Shown here: piece after piece, positions 1-8,709 of the stretch
How the letters are laid out: each line of letters starts with the position of its first letter
How positions within the stretch are numbered: position 1 is the first letter of the stretch
Origin: Tissierellales bacterium
GTDB taxonomy: Bacteria; Bacillota; Clostridia; Tissierellales; Tissierellaceae
NCBI GenBank assembly: GCA_030146915.1
Contig: JASLAT010000023.1
Span: 39,876 to 103,875, forward strand
Length of the DNA stretch: 64,000 nt
Reading direction: 5' to 3'
Position numbers and translations under genes: made by a program
The notes under the pieces: model-generated
What the model saw: the letters and a program-made list of their open reading frames with translations, nothing else
What the model was told of the DNA's origin: nothing
Database searches by the model: none

Positions 1-1330
1 TACTTTTTTACCAGGTATAGGATTCTTACTTTATTTAGTTTTAGGTCAGGATTTATCCAAGAAAAAAATTTTTCAAGAAAAAAGAGTAGAAGATTTATTG
101 ATATCAGATTTAGCTAAATTACAATATAATGATATGTTAAATAATAGATTTGATTATAAAAATATGAGTCACAAGGAATATGAGGACTTGATGAAAATGC
201 ACCTAGTTAGCTCTCAGTCTATAGTAACCCAGGACAATAATGTTGAAATTTATTATGAGGGTAAAGAAAAGTTTCAAGCACTTATTGATGCTATAAATGC
301 AGCAGATGAATATATTTTATTGCAATATTATATAATAAAGTCTGATTATCTAGGTATGAAAATTATAGATGCTCTGTGTAAAAAAGCAAAAGAGGGTGTA
401 AAAGTTAAAGTTTTATATGATGGTATGGGTGGGAGAAATTTATCAAGACCGGCTATTAGAAAAATGGAGAATGCAGGGGTAGAGGTAGCAGTATTTTTTC
501 CTCCTTTTGCATCTAAGTTAACACTTAGAATTAACTATAGAAATCATAGAAAGATATGTGTTATAGATGGTAATATAGGTTTTGTAGGTGGCTTTAATAT
601 AGGGGATGAATATATAGGTTTATATGAAAAGTTTGGTCATTGGAGAGACACTCATATTAAAATAGAGGGTTCTGCTGTAACATGGTTACAATGGAGATTT
701 TTACTAGATTGGAGATTTTCAGTAGAAGAGTTAGACTATGGTATTTTTAAAAGTCATATAAGAGATGATACTAATATGGGAAATGTTGCTATACAAATAG
801 TTTCCTCAGGTCCTGATTCTAGATGGCCAAGTGTAAAAGATGGGTATCTAAAAATGATATCAGAAGCTAAGGAAAAACTTTACATAGAAACCCCATATTT
901 TATACCGGACGATGCTATATTAGAGGCCTTACGTGTATCTGCATTAGGAGGAACTGATGTTAGAATTATGATACCTAATAAGCCAGATCATCCTTTTGTA
1001 TATTGGGCATCCTTAAGCTATATAGGAGAGTTGTTGAATGCAGGGGTTAGGTGTTATGCTTATGAGAGGGGATTTTTGCATTCAAAAGTTGTTATCATGG
1101 ATGATGAGGTATCATCCGTAGGGACAGCTAATATGGATATAAGAAGTTTTGATTTAAACTTTGAAGTTAATGCCTTCCTATATGATAAGGAAACTAACTT
1201 TAGATTATCAGATAATTTTATAAAAGACATCGAATATTGTAGAGAGATTACCTTGGAAGATTATAATAATAGATCTAGCTTAGTTAAGGTAAAAGAATCT
1301 TTCTCTAGGTTACTGTCTCCAATTTTATAG
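1..1330 (+). CDS. cls: cardiolipin synthase, 5' end outside window
   Basis: Phospholipase D-superfamily enzyme that condenses two phosphatidylglycerols into cardiolipin at the membrane. Two HKD motifs are visible: HRKICVID near base 545 and HSKVVIMD near base 1080, each followed by the usual glycine/asparagine-rich segment. A TTG exists at 98, but the same frame is open back to base 2 and encodes FLPGIGFLLYLVLGQ, the end of the N-terminal transmembrane region of Cls followed by a basic stretch. The gene therefore starts upstream of the window and about 442 residues are visible. Family members are about 480-510 residues, so roughly one transmembrane helix is missing. The next gene follows after 12 bases. 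Confidence 0.93.
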   Translation, partial: TFLPGIGFLLYLVLGQDLSKKKIFQEKRVEDLLISDLAKLQYNDMLNNRFDYKNMSHKEYEDLMKMHLVSSQSIVTQDNNVEIYYEGKEKFQALIDAINAADEYILLQYYIIKSDYLGMKIIDALCKKAKEGVKVKVLYDGMGGRNLSRPAIRKMENAGVEVAVFFPPFASKLTLRINYRNHRKICVIDGNIGFVGGFNIGDEYIGLYEKFGHWRDTHIKIEGSAVTWLQWRFLLDWRFSVEELDYGIFKSHIRDDTNMGNVAIQIVSSGPDSRWPSVKDGYLKMISEAKEKLYIETPYFIPDDAILEALRVSALGGTDVRIMIPNKPDHPFVYWASLSYIGELLNAGVRCYAYERGFLHSKVVIMDDEVSSVGTANMDIRSFDLNFEVNAFLYDKETNFRLSDNFIKDIEYCREITLEDYNNRSSLVKVKESFSRLLSPIL

Positions 1331-1342
1331 GAGGTTATTTGT

Positions 1343-2203
1343 ATGAAGGTAAAAATATTAACAGATAGTGGTTGTGATATATCAGAAGAAATTCTGAAAA
1401 AATATGATATAGATGTTATGGCTCTAAATGTATTAGACGGAGATTTAGAGTATTTAGATAAAGAGACTATTAAGCCTCGGGATTTGTATAAAGGTATGAG
1501 AGAAGGGAAGCTTTATCAAACTTCTCAAGTTTCTCCGGAAATTATATGGAAAACTTTCGAAAAGTATGCTAAAATGGATAAAAATCTTATATATATATGC
1601 TTTTCTTCGGGTTTATCAGGTCAATATCAAACTGCAAATTTAATATATGAAGAAATAAAAAATAAGTATCCAGATTTTAAACTTAAGATAATAGATTCTA
1701 AAGCAGCATCTATTGGAATGGGTCTTATGGTAGAAAAAGCAGGAAAAATGGCTTATTTAAACAAAAAACAAGAAGATATAGTTAAAATGTTAGAGTTTTA
1801 TATAAAAAATATGGTGCATATTATATTAGTAGATAATATGAACTATCTATATAGAGGTGGCAGAATTAATAAGGTACAGGCATTAGCTGGTAATTTACTA
1901 AGTGTTAAACCCATCTTAACGATTGACTCAAGTGGTAAATTAGAGTATATAGATAAGGTTAGAGGTAGAAAAAAACTATTTAAAAAAGTTAATGAACTTA
2001 TAAAAGAATATTCGGATATATCAGAGCAAAAAGTAGGCTTAGTTTGTGGAGATAATGAAGATTTAGCAGAAGATTTTATTGAACTATTAATGAAATTCAA
2101 TCCTAGTTCAATAGAAAAAGAGTTAATAGGTGCTTCTGTATCAGCTCACACAGGACCTGATATGATAGGTATTACTTTTTTAAAAAATAATTATACATGT
2201 TAA
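1343..2203 (+). CDS. DegV family fatty-acid-binding protein (FakB-like)
   Basis: The 286-residue product begins VKILTDSGCDIS, the DegV signature. It also carries FSSGLSGQYQTA and the YRGGRINKVQA segment typical of the family, and its length is normal. By family knowledge, DegV/FakB proteins bind a fatty acid in their core and present it to the kinase FakA, giving acyl-phosphate for phospholipid synthesis. No fakA is in the window. The start is supported by AGGAGG eight bases upstream of ATG 1343. It lies 12 bases behind cls, so the two are probably one transcript with a shared membrane-lipid theme. Binding specificity cannot be read from sequence. Confidence 0.9.
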   Translation: MKVKILTDSGCDISEEILKKYDIDVMALNVLDGDLEYLDKETIKPRDLYKGMREGKLYQTSQVSPEIIWKTFEKYAKMDKNLIYICFSSGLSGQYQTANLIYEEIKNKYPDFKLKIIDSKAASIGMGLMVEKAGKMAYLNKKQEDIVKMLEFYIKNMVHIILVDNMNYLYRGGRINKVQALAGNLLSVKPILTIDSSGKLEYIDKVRGRKKLFKKVNELIKEYSDISEQKVGLVCGDNEDLAEDFIELLMKFNPSSIEKELIGASVSAHTGPDMIGITFLKNNYTC

Positions 2204-2231
2204 GTTGAAACTATATTTTAATCATATGTAG

Positions 2232-2262
2232 CCCCATAGTAAGTTAGAATCTTACTATGGGG
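2232..2262 (+). terminator. hairpin after degV
   Basis: Perfect 12-base-pair stem (CCCCATAGTAAG with CTTACTATGGGG) with a 7-base loop. The tail is A/T-rich but not a clean U-run, so termination may be partial. Confidence 0.65.
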
Positions 2263-2353
2263 TAAAATTATATATAAAACTATATATATAATTTTATATA
2301 TCATATATAATTTAAGATAATAGAGTAAGTATTAAATAAAGGAGATGATTTTA

Positions 2354-3082
2354 GTGAAAAATATTGCAGCTTTTTTTGATATCGATGGTACTATATTTAG
2401 AAATTCTTTGATGATAGAACATTTTAAAAAGTTGATTAAATATGAAGTTATAAATCCAGCTATATGGTATGCCGAGGTTAAACCTGTATATGAAGATTGG
2501 TATGCTAGATATGGCGAATATGAAGAATATTTAGAGCTTCTAGCTGGAGTTTATATAGATGAATTGAGAGGAGTAGATCAGTCATATATAGAGTTTATAT
2601 CAAATCAAGTTATAAATGTAGAAGGGGATATGGTTTATAAATATTCTAGAGATAGAATTAAGTGGCATTTAAATCAAGGGCATAAAGTATTTTTTATATC
2701 AGGGAGTCCAGAGTTTTTAGTTAAGAAGATGGCAGAGAAGTATAAAGCTACAGATTACAAAGGGACGCATTATTTTGTGGATGAAAATAATAGATTTACA
2801 GGTGAAATAGAAAGAATGTGGGATTCGGAAAGTAAGCAAAAGACTTTAAATAATCTTATAGATAAATATGAGGTTGATTTGGAAGGAAGTTATGCTTATG
2901 GGGATACAACAGGTGATTTATCAATGCTAAAAATGGTAGGAAATCCAATAGCTATAAATCCTAATAAACCATTATTATTAGCAATTAAAGAGGATAATTA
3001 TTTATCAAATAATGCAGATATAATAATTGAAAGAAAGAATGTAATTTATAAGTTAGATTCAAGTGTAGATATAATAGATTAA
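2354..3082 (+). CDS. HAD-IB family phosphatase (SerB-like)
   Basis: HAD hydrolase with motif I DIDGTIF at the N terminus, motif II FISGSPEF in the middle and motif IV YGDTTGDLSML near the C terminus. The layout resembles the HAD-IB/SerB subfamily, which dephosphorylates phosphoserine, phosphatidylglycerol phosphate or similar small substrates; the substrate is unknown here. An ATG at 2345 directly abuts the GGAG and is too close, so GTG 2354, nine bases downstream of GGAG, is preferred (242 residues). It stands between two hairpins and is probably monocistronic. A convergent helicase gene follows. Confidence 0.85.
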   Translation: MKNIAAFFDIDGTIFRNSLMIEHFKKLIKYEVINPAIWYAEVKPVYEDWYARYGEYEEYLELLAGVYIDELRGVDQSYIEFISNQVINVEGDMVYKYSRDRIKWHLNQGHKVFFISGSPEFLVKKMAEKYKATDYKGTHYFVDENNRFTGEIERMWDSESKQKTLNNLIDKYEVDLEGSYAYGDTTGDLSMLKMVGNPIAINPNKPLLLAIKEDNYLSNNADIIIERKNVIYKLDSSVDIID

Positions 3083-3100
3083 GCTAGGTGTTAACCTAGC
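3083..3100. terminator. convergent hairpin between HAD gene and helicase
   Basis: GCTAGGT/ACCTAGC inverted repeat lying directly after the plus-strand stop and overlapping the minus-strand stop codon. It probably serves both convergent genes. The U-tracts on either side are poor. Confidence 0.5.
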
Positions 3101-4931
3101 TTAACTCTTTTATAAATCTAGATGGTAATATTCTCTCATTTTCTACTTTGTCAAATATAAATAGAGTTAAGAAAAACTTAGCCCTTGTTAAGGCTACATA
3201 AAACAATCTTCTCTCTTCTTCGAACTCATCATAGATACCTTGGTCTAAACTTCTAATACTTGAACCAGAAGGAAACTCTTCATCTATTAAATCAATTAGA
3301 TATACTCTATCAAACTCCAATCCTTTAGCAGAATGAATAGTAGTAAGTGTTAAGCTTGAATTCATATTATTATTTTTGCATAAATTTTTTAAAGTTAATA
3401 ATCTATCCTTAAAATCTTCTAATGATTCTGTTCCTTTTGCAATTAATTCTATATAATCTAATATAAGCAATAAAGACTTATAATTATAGTTAAAAAGCTC
3501 ACATTGGTCTTTTAGTCTATTAACATATTCTAGATTATATTTAATATAATCTATAGCAAGGCTAGGTTTTAAAGATGAAAGTTTTTTAAAATCCAATTCT
3601 AATTCATTTAAATTTTTTAATTGATAGTTTTTTAATCCGGGATATTGTTTCATTCTTTTAAAAACACAGGTTTCAGAATTTAGCTTAGCTGCAAAATTAA
3701 CTTGATTTCTCGAAATATACCCTTTCTTTTTATAAAAAATTCTATCATAGAGTTTCAGATTACTAGTATCTTGGGCAAATCTTAAGATATTTAAAATATC
3801 ATATACTACCCAATGGTTAAAAAATTTTAAATTCTTATCTTTAATATTGAAATCAATATTTTCTCTTTCAAGCCTATCAATAAGACCAATAGCTGAGATA
3901 TTATTTCTAAATAATACGGCAGAGCTACCATTAGAGTGTTTTTTTAAATTTTTTATTATATAATCATACTGATCCTCTACTCTACTAACTCTAACTATAG
4001 AGACAGGTTCTAAATAGTCATTATTTGTAAAAATTTTCTTATTAAACCTTTTAGAATTATTTTTAATTAAATTATTAGAGGCTTTTACAATGTTTTTACT
4101 GGATCTAAAATTCTCTTGCATAAAAAATATTTTTGCATTTTCAAAACTATTTTTAAAATCCATTAAACCTTGTGGATAGGCTCCTCTGAAACCATAAATA
4201 GACTGATCATCATCAGCTACTATAAAAAGATTATTATGTTTTTTTGCTAAAAGTTTAATGATCTCTAGCTGAATTTTAGAAGTGTCTTGTCCTTCATCTA
4301 ACTGTATGAAATCATATTTATTTTGATAAAAATTGAGAATTTCATCTTTGTTTTTTAAAATTTTATAACTAAGTGTCAACATATCATCAAAATCTATATA
4401 ATTATTAGATTCTTTAAACTCTTCATAATCTTTAAAGATATGATCTAATTTTGCAATATCAAACTTATCTAAAATGCTTGTAGAAGCCATCATATTTTTT
4501 ACATAACCAATTGCATTTATAATAGTATCCATCTTATCCTCAGATAGAAAGCTTGAGTTATATTTATAATAAATTTCTTTTAAAATAGAGTACTTATTAA
4601 CTGGGTCTTTAAAATCTTCTATTAACTTATAGCTTTTTCCCATATGTCTAGCATAATCTCTAACAATAAAAAAAGCAAAGCTATGAATTGTAGAAAATTG
4701 AACATGACCGGTTAACTGTGGAAAGCTAGAGTTGAAACGATTTTTCATATCCATAGCAGATGCCCTACTAAATGTAATAGATAAGATTCTATTAGGATTT
4801 ATTTTATGATTTTTAATTAAATTTTTAATTCTATGTAGTAAAACTGTAGTTTTTCCAGCACCTGGTACTGCTAAGACTAAGGCAGGGCCTAAATAGTGTT
4901 TTACTGCTTGTTGCTGCTCTTTATTTAACAA
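3096..4931 (-). CDS. UvrD/PcrA-like superfamily 1 DNA helicase
   Basis: The 611-residue protein carries SF1 helicase motifs in order: LNKEQQQAV (Q motif), VPGAGKTT (Walker A), LDEGQD (Walker B/motif II), ADDDQSIYGFRGA (motif III), TIHSAKGLEFDRVYL (motif V) and EEERRLFYVALTRAK (motif VI). This is an ATP-driven 3'-5' DNA translocase of the UvrD/Rep group. It is shorter than PcrA (about 720-750) because the C-terminal RNA-polymerase-interacting tail and parts of the 2B insertion are missing, so it is unlikely to be the housekeeping PcrA. Motif II reads DEGQD rather than the usual DE(F/Y)QD. It is transcribed alone on the minus strand, divergent from the nitroreductase gene. Confidence 0.9.
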   Translation of the reverse strand: MLNKEQQQAVKHYLGPALVLAVPGAGKTTVLLHRIKNLIKNHKINPNRILSITFSRASAMDMKNRFNSSFPQLTGHVQFSTIHSFAFFIVRDYARHMGKSYKLIEDFKDPVNKYSILKEIYYKYNSSFLSEDKMDTIINAIGYVKNMMASTSILDKFDIAKLDHIFKDYEEFKESNNYIDFDDMLTLSYKILKNKDEILNFYQNKYDFIQLDEGQDTSKIQLEIIKLLAKKHNNLFIVADDDQSIYGFRGAYPQGLMDFKNSFENAKIFFMQENFRSSKNIVKASNNLIKNNSKRFNKKIFTNNDYLEPVSIVRVSRVEDQYDYIIKNLKKHSNGSSAVLFRNNISAIGLIDRLERENIDFNIKDKNLKFFNHWVVYDILNILRFAQDTSNLKLYDRIFYKKKGYISRNQVNFAAKLNSETCVFKRMKQYPGLKNYQLKNLNELELDFKKLSSLKPSLAIDYIKYNLEYVNRLKDQCELFNYNYKSLLLILDYIELIAKGTESLEDFKDRLLTLKNLCKNNNMNSSLTLTTIHSAKGLEFDRVYLIDLIDEEFPSGSSIRSLDQGIYDEFEEERRLFYVALTRAKFFLTLFIFDKVENERILPSRFIKELS

Positions 4932-4999
4932 TACTACACACCCCTTTTATATCTATAGCCTATAATAACATAAAATCTATTATTTGTATTACTTATATA

Positions 5000-5008
5000 T
5001 GTTATAAT
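5000..5008 (+). promoter_or_regulatory. extended -10 promoter for nitroreductase gene
   Basis: TGTTATAAT, an extended -10 element. No good -35 is visible at the expected distance, which is acceptable for extended -10 promoters. It lies about 30 bases upstream of the chosen start. Confidence 0.5.
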
Positions 5009-5038
5009 ATATATGAATATTAAATGGGAGGTATTTTT

Positions 5039-5830
5039 ATGCTAATGACAAACTTTTTAACAAACCGTAAATCGGTTAGGGAGTTTAAAGAAAAAGAATT
5101 GAACCTAGATACTCTTAATGAGATAAAGGCTACATTAAGCTCATTAGAAAGGGAAGCGAAGGAAGGAGATATAGAGTTTAGGTTATATGAGAATGGACAG
5201 GCTCTATATGATGGATTTAAAGAAACTGGTGGGTATGCTGGAATGATGATAGACAGTCCTCACTATATACTTTTAAAAACTAGCGATGATAAGATAAGTC
5301 AAATATATGGAGCTTATTATACAGAAAAACTAATCACAGAGTTACATAATTTATCTTTAGGAACTTGTTGGGTAACTTTAAGTGATGTTGCAGTAGATAA
5401 GAGGGCTGAAGTTTTAGGAGAAGAGTATAAAACAGTAGAGTACATCTTAGCTATAGGTGAAATTAAACCTAGAAATCCTTTTGAAAAAGAAACATTTAGT
5501 GAAAGAAAAGAAGTTTCAGAGTTAGTTTTTGAAGAAGAGTTAGGAAATAAAGTCGATCCAACTACTTTAGAATATAGAGGCTTATCTGATCTATTTTACT
5601 ATTTAAGATTTGCTCCTTCTGCTAAAAACTTGCAACCATGGAGATTTTTATTAAAAGGAAATAAAGTGTACCTTTATCTAGAAAAAGAAAATGTAAACTT
5701 AATGGATGCTGGTATTATTATGTATTACTTTGAAGAATTAGCAAAGATGATAGGGATTGAAAGTTCATGGAAGCTACTAGATTTTGAAGAAGAAAGTGAA
5801 TATGTTAAAATAGCAGAAATAGAGTTATAG
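5039..5830 (+). CDS. nitroreductase family protein (TM1586-type)
   Basis: FMN-dependent nitroreductase-fold protein of 263 residues. The start TNFLTNRKSVREFKEK is the usual nitroreductase N terminus, GTCWVTL lies in the middle, and APSAKNLQPWRF begins the second half. The arrangement resembles the TM1586 putative nitroreductase subfamily, where two half-domains are joined in one chain. The physiological electron acceptor is unknown. An ATG at 5024 lies ahead of the GGGAGG; ATG 5039, seven bases after it, is the better start. Single gene between an extended -10 promoter and a strong terminator. Confidence 0.82.
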   Translation: MLMTNFLTNRKSVREFKEKELNLDTLNEIKATLSSLEREAKEGDIEFRLYENGQALYDGFKETGGYAGMMIDSPHYILLKTSDDKISQIYGAYYTEKLITELHNLSLGTCWVTLSDVAVDKRAEVLGEEYKTVEYILAIGEIKPRNPFEKETFSERKEVSELVFEEELGNKVDPTTLEYRGLSDLFYYLRFAPSAKNLQPWRFLLKGNKVYLYLEKENVNLMDAGIIMYYFEELAKMIGIESSWKLLDFEEESEYVKIAEIEL

Positions 5831-5852
5831 TATAAAGTAAATAGTTATAGTT

Positions 5853-5892
5853 AAAGGAAAAGGAAGGTGAATTAACCCTCCTTTTCTTTTTT
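5853..5892 (+). terminator. intrinsic terminator after nitroreductase gene
   Basis: Long purine/pyrimidine hairpin (AAAGGAAAAGGAAGG pairing with CCCTCCTTTTCTTTT, with G-U pairs) ending in a T-rich tail. Confidence 0.8.
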
Positions 5893-5956
5893 ATATAGTA
5901 ATAAAATTTAAGATAACTAATCCTATACTTAAGCTCAACTATTGGTTTATATATCC

Positions 5957-5985
5957 TTGACAAAAGAGATATAAAGTAATAGTAT
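5957..5985 (+). promoter_or_regulatory. sigma-A promoter of the metal ATPase gene
   Basis: TTGACA at 5957 and TAGTAT at 5980 with a 17-base spacer. An alternative -10 TATTAT lies at 5983. It is followed immediately by an ArsR/SmtB-type operator. Confidence 0.6.
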
Positions 5986-5995
5986 TATAGTTGAA

Positions 5996-6017
5996 CATAT
6001 GAACCAATAATCATATG
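5996..6017 (+). promoter_or_regulatory. ArsR/SmtB-type metalloregulator operator
   Basis: Perfect 7-base inverted repeat CATATGA/TCATATG with an 8-base AT-rich spacer. The inner part ATATGAAC(N)AATA(N)TCATAT closely matches the imperfect 12-2-12 operators bound by ArsR/SmtB sensors such as CzrA, SmtB and CadC. It sits just downstream of the predicted transcription start, where repressor binding would block transcription until metal is present. No ArsR gene lies next to it, so the regulator would have to be encoded elsewhere. Confidence 0.6.
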
Positions 6018-6049
6018 TACATATAAAAATGGTAAATAGGAGGGGTTAA

Positions 6050-8632
6050 ATGAATATAGAGTTAGAATTAAATGGCTTAAATTGCACAAGTTGTGCTGAT
6101 AAAATAGAGTCTTTATCTAATAAATTATCAGGAGTACAAAGTTCAAGTTTTAATTTTGTTACAAAAAAACTTGATGTTATAATAAATGATAGCTCTCAAT
6201 ATGAAATTATCACTAAAGAGATTATTGACATAGTAAAGGATTTAGAACCAGAGGTTGATGTAGTTGATCTTACCAAAAAACCAAATAAGATGGAGTTAGA
6301 ATTAAATGGTTTGAATTGTTCTGATTGTGCTAGAAATATAGAGGATACTGTTCAAGGATTACAGGAAGTAGAATCTTTAAGTTTTAACTTTGTTACAAAA
6401 AAACTAATTGTATTTTTATCAAAAAATGCAAATTATGAGAAATTATATAATGAAATAGTTTCTATAGTTAACAGATTAGAACCTGATGTAGATATTATTG
6501 ACCTTAATGAGTCTTATAATATAAAAACTTTAAATTTAAAGCTTAGAGGTTTAGACTGTGTTGATTGTGCAAAAAACATAGAAAAGTTTACAAAAAGTCT
6601 TAAGGGAGTAGAGGATGCACAATTTAATTTTGTTAATTCTATATATACGGTGAAATTAAGAGAAGAAATAAATGTTTCAGAAGTAAAGATGGAAGTAGAA
6701 GATATTATTAATACTATTGAACCAGGTGTAGAGATAATAGATATGGGCAGCGGTAAATTAGAAAAAGAAAATATATCGGACAAGACAAGCAAGATAGATA
6801 AAAGACAAGTATTAACTATAATTTCTTCTGCAGTTTTAGCATCTATTCCTTGGTTATTTGGGTTTAGCGGTAAAATTAGATTTTTGTTTTATTTTTTATC
6901 ATATCTAATTATAGGGAATAAAATAATAAAACAAGCTTTTAATAACATAAAAGCAGGATTATGGTTTGATGAAAACTTTCTAATGACTATAGCAACTATA
7001 AGCGCTTTTATAATTGGAGAGTATCCAGAGGCTGTTATGGTAATGTTACTTTATCAAATAGGAGAAACACTACAAGGTATGGCAGTAAATCATTCAAGAG
7101 ACTCTATAACTGCCTTAATGGATATAAGACCAGATTCTGTAAACTTAGAAAAGCAAGGCGAGGTCGTAGTAGTAGACCCTAGTGAAGTTTCTATAGGGGA
7201 TATAATTGTTGTTAGGCCCGGAGAAAAGGTAGCTTTAGATGGAATTATAATAGAAGGTAGTTCTTCATTAGATACTTCAAATATTACTGGAGAGTCTGTA
7301 CCAAGAAAGGTAGTTGAGGGTGAAGAGGTTTTATCAGGTGTAGTTAATTTACAAGGACTTCTTAGAATTAAAGTTATGAAAAATTTTGGAGAATCTACTA
7401 TTTCAAAGATACTAGATTTAGTAGAAAATGCATCTAGTAAAAAGGCAGAGACAGAGAATTTTATTACCAAATTTTCTAGATATTATACTCCAATAGTTGT
7501 ATTTATAGCTATAGCTTTAGCATTTATACCTCCTTTGTTGGGTTATGGACATATTAAAGATTGGTTATATAATGCTTCTATATTCTTAGTAATTTCATGT
7601 CCGTGTGCTTTAGTTATATCAGTACCCTTAGGATTTTTTGGAGGTTTAGGAGCAGCATCTAAATCTGGTATACTTGTAAAAGGTGGAAATTATTTAGAGG
7701 CCTTAGCTGATGTAGATACTGTTGTATTTGATAAGACGGGGACAGTGACAGAGGGTATTTTTGATGTTACAGATATTGAAATTTATGGTTCTTATTCTGA
7801 GGATGAAGTTATAAAAATAGCAGCACATGGAGAGGCATTTTCAAATCATCCAATAGCTAAGTCAATAGTTAATAAATATGAAGATAATATTAACAATGAT
7901 ATTATATCTAATTATGAAGAAATAGCTGGAAAAGGCATTAGTGTAGACATTGACCAAAAGAAAGTTTTACTTGGAAATTATAAACTAATGAGAGATTTAA
8001 AGGTAGACTATAAAAAGTCCAATAGATTGGGAAGTCTAGTATATGTTGCTATAGATGGAGAACATATTGCGACTATAGTTGTTTCTGATAAAATAAAAGA
8101 AACTGCATATAGAGACTTGCAAGATTTAAAGAAAGTAGGGGTTAACAATACTATAATGCTATCTGGTGATAAGATAGAAACAGTTGAAGAGGTTGCTAAA
8201 CTACTAAAAATAGATAAGGCTTATGGCGAGTTATTACCACAAGATAAAGTTACTATGTTTGAAGATATAATAATTCATAAATCACAAAAGTCAAAAGTAG
8301 CTTTTGTTGGTGATGGGGTTAATGATGCCCCAGTTTTAGCTAGAGCGGATGTAGGTATAGCGATGGGAGGATTAGGATCAGATGCTGCTATTGAAGCTTC
8401 TGATATAGTTATAATGACAGATGATATAGGAAAGATTGCCAGTGGAATAAAAATAGGAAGGAATACTAGAAAAATAGTAATTCAAAATATATCCTTAGCC
8501 CTAGGAGTAAAGTTAATAGTATTAACTTTAGGTGCATTTGGACAGGCTACTATGTGGCAAGCAGTTTTCGCAGATGTTGGAGTTTCAATAATAGCCATTT
8601 TAAATTCTATTAGAGCATTAAAATTAAAATAA
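6050..8632 (+). CDS. cadA: P1B-type heavy-metal exporting ATPase, three HMA domains
   Basis: The 860-residue membrane pump has three N-terminal HMA metal-binding domains with cysteine pairs at residues 12/15, 90/93 and 170/173 (GLNCTSC, GLNCSDC, GLDCVDC). The transmembrane CPC lies at 517-519, the phosphorylated Asp at 561 (DKTGT), the P1B His-Pro in SNHPIAKS, and the hinge is GDGVNDAPVLA. The last helix carries ADVGVS, the DxG of Zn/Cd/Pb pumps (P1B-2), and a TM7 lysine (GVKLIVL) is present. This argues for Zn2+/Cd2+/Pb2+ rather than Cu+ export. HMA units 1 and 2 share ELELNGLNC and FNFVTKKL, indicating internal duplication. Preceded by an ArsR-type operator and followed by a terminator, so a single-gene detoxification unit. 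Confidence 0.92.
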   Translation: MNIELELNGLNCTSCADKIESLSNKLSGVQSSSFNFVTKKLDVIINDSSQYEIITKEIIDIVKDLEPEVDVVDLTKKPNKMELELNGLNCSDCARNIEDTVQGLQEVESLSFNFVTKKLIVFLSKNANYEKLYNEIVSIVNRLEPDVDIIDLNESYNIKTLNLKLRGLDCVDCAKNIEKFTKSLKGVEDAQFNFVNSIYTVKLREEINVSEVKMEVEDIINTIEPGVEIIDMGSGKLEKENISDKTSKIDKRQVLTIISSAVLASIPWLFGFSGKIRFLFYFLSYLIIGNKIIKQAFNNIKAGLWFDENFLMTIATISAFIIGEYPEAVMVMLLYQIGETLQGMAVNHSRDSITALMDIRPDSVNLEKQGEVVVVDPSEVSIGDIIVVRPGEKVALDGIIIEGSSSLDTSNITGESVPRKVVEGEEVLSGVVNLQGLLRIKVMKNFGESTISKILDLVENASSKKAETENFITKFSRYYTPIVVFIAIALAFIPPLLGYGHIKDWLYNASIFLVISCPCALVISVPLGFFGGLGAASKSGILVKGGNYLEALADVDTVVFDKTGTVTEGIFDVTDIEIYGSYSEDEVIKIAAHGEAFSNHPIAKSIVNKYEDNINNDIISNYEEIAGKGISVDIDQKKVLLGNYKLMRDLKVDYKKSNRLGSLVYVAIDGEHIATIVVSDKIKETAYRDLQDLKKVGVNNTIMLSGDKIETVEEVAKLLKIDKAYGELLPQDKVTMFEDIIIHKSQKSKVAFVGDGVNDAPVLARADVGIAMGGLGSDAAIEASDIVIMTDDIGKIASGIKIGRNTRKIVIQNISLALGVKLIVLTLGAFGQATMWQAVFADVGVSIIAILNSIRALKLK

Positions 8633-8642
8633 TAAAATGTAT

Positions 8643-8669
8643 AAAAAGTAGAGCTAAGCTCTACTTTTT
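8643..8669 (+). terminator. intrinsic terminator after metal ATPase
   Basis: Perfect 12-base-pair stem AAAAAGTAGAGC/GCTCTACTTTTT with a three-base loop and a T-run. Confidence 0.9.
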
Positions 8670-8709
8670 TACTTATAAAATATGATATAGTTATAGTGGA
8701 GTGATTGTG

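Noticed and set aside
1843..2100. Minus-strand ORF of 85 codons inside the DegV gene
   Set aside because: Shadow of a conserved gene; no ribosome binding site and Ser/Leu-rich composition typical of antisense frames in AT-rich DNA. The same applies to antisense frames inside the metal ATPase, MATE, NudC, queG, Na/Pi transporter, pgk, rnr, GDPD and CaCA genes.
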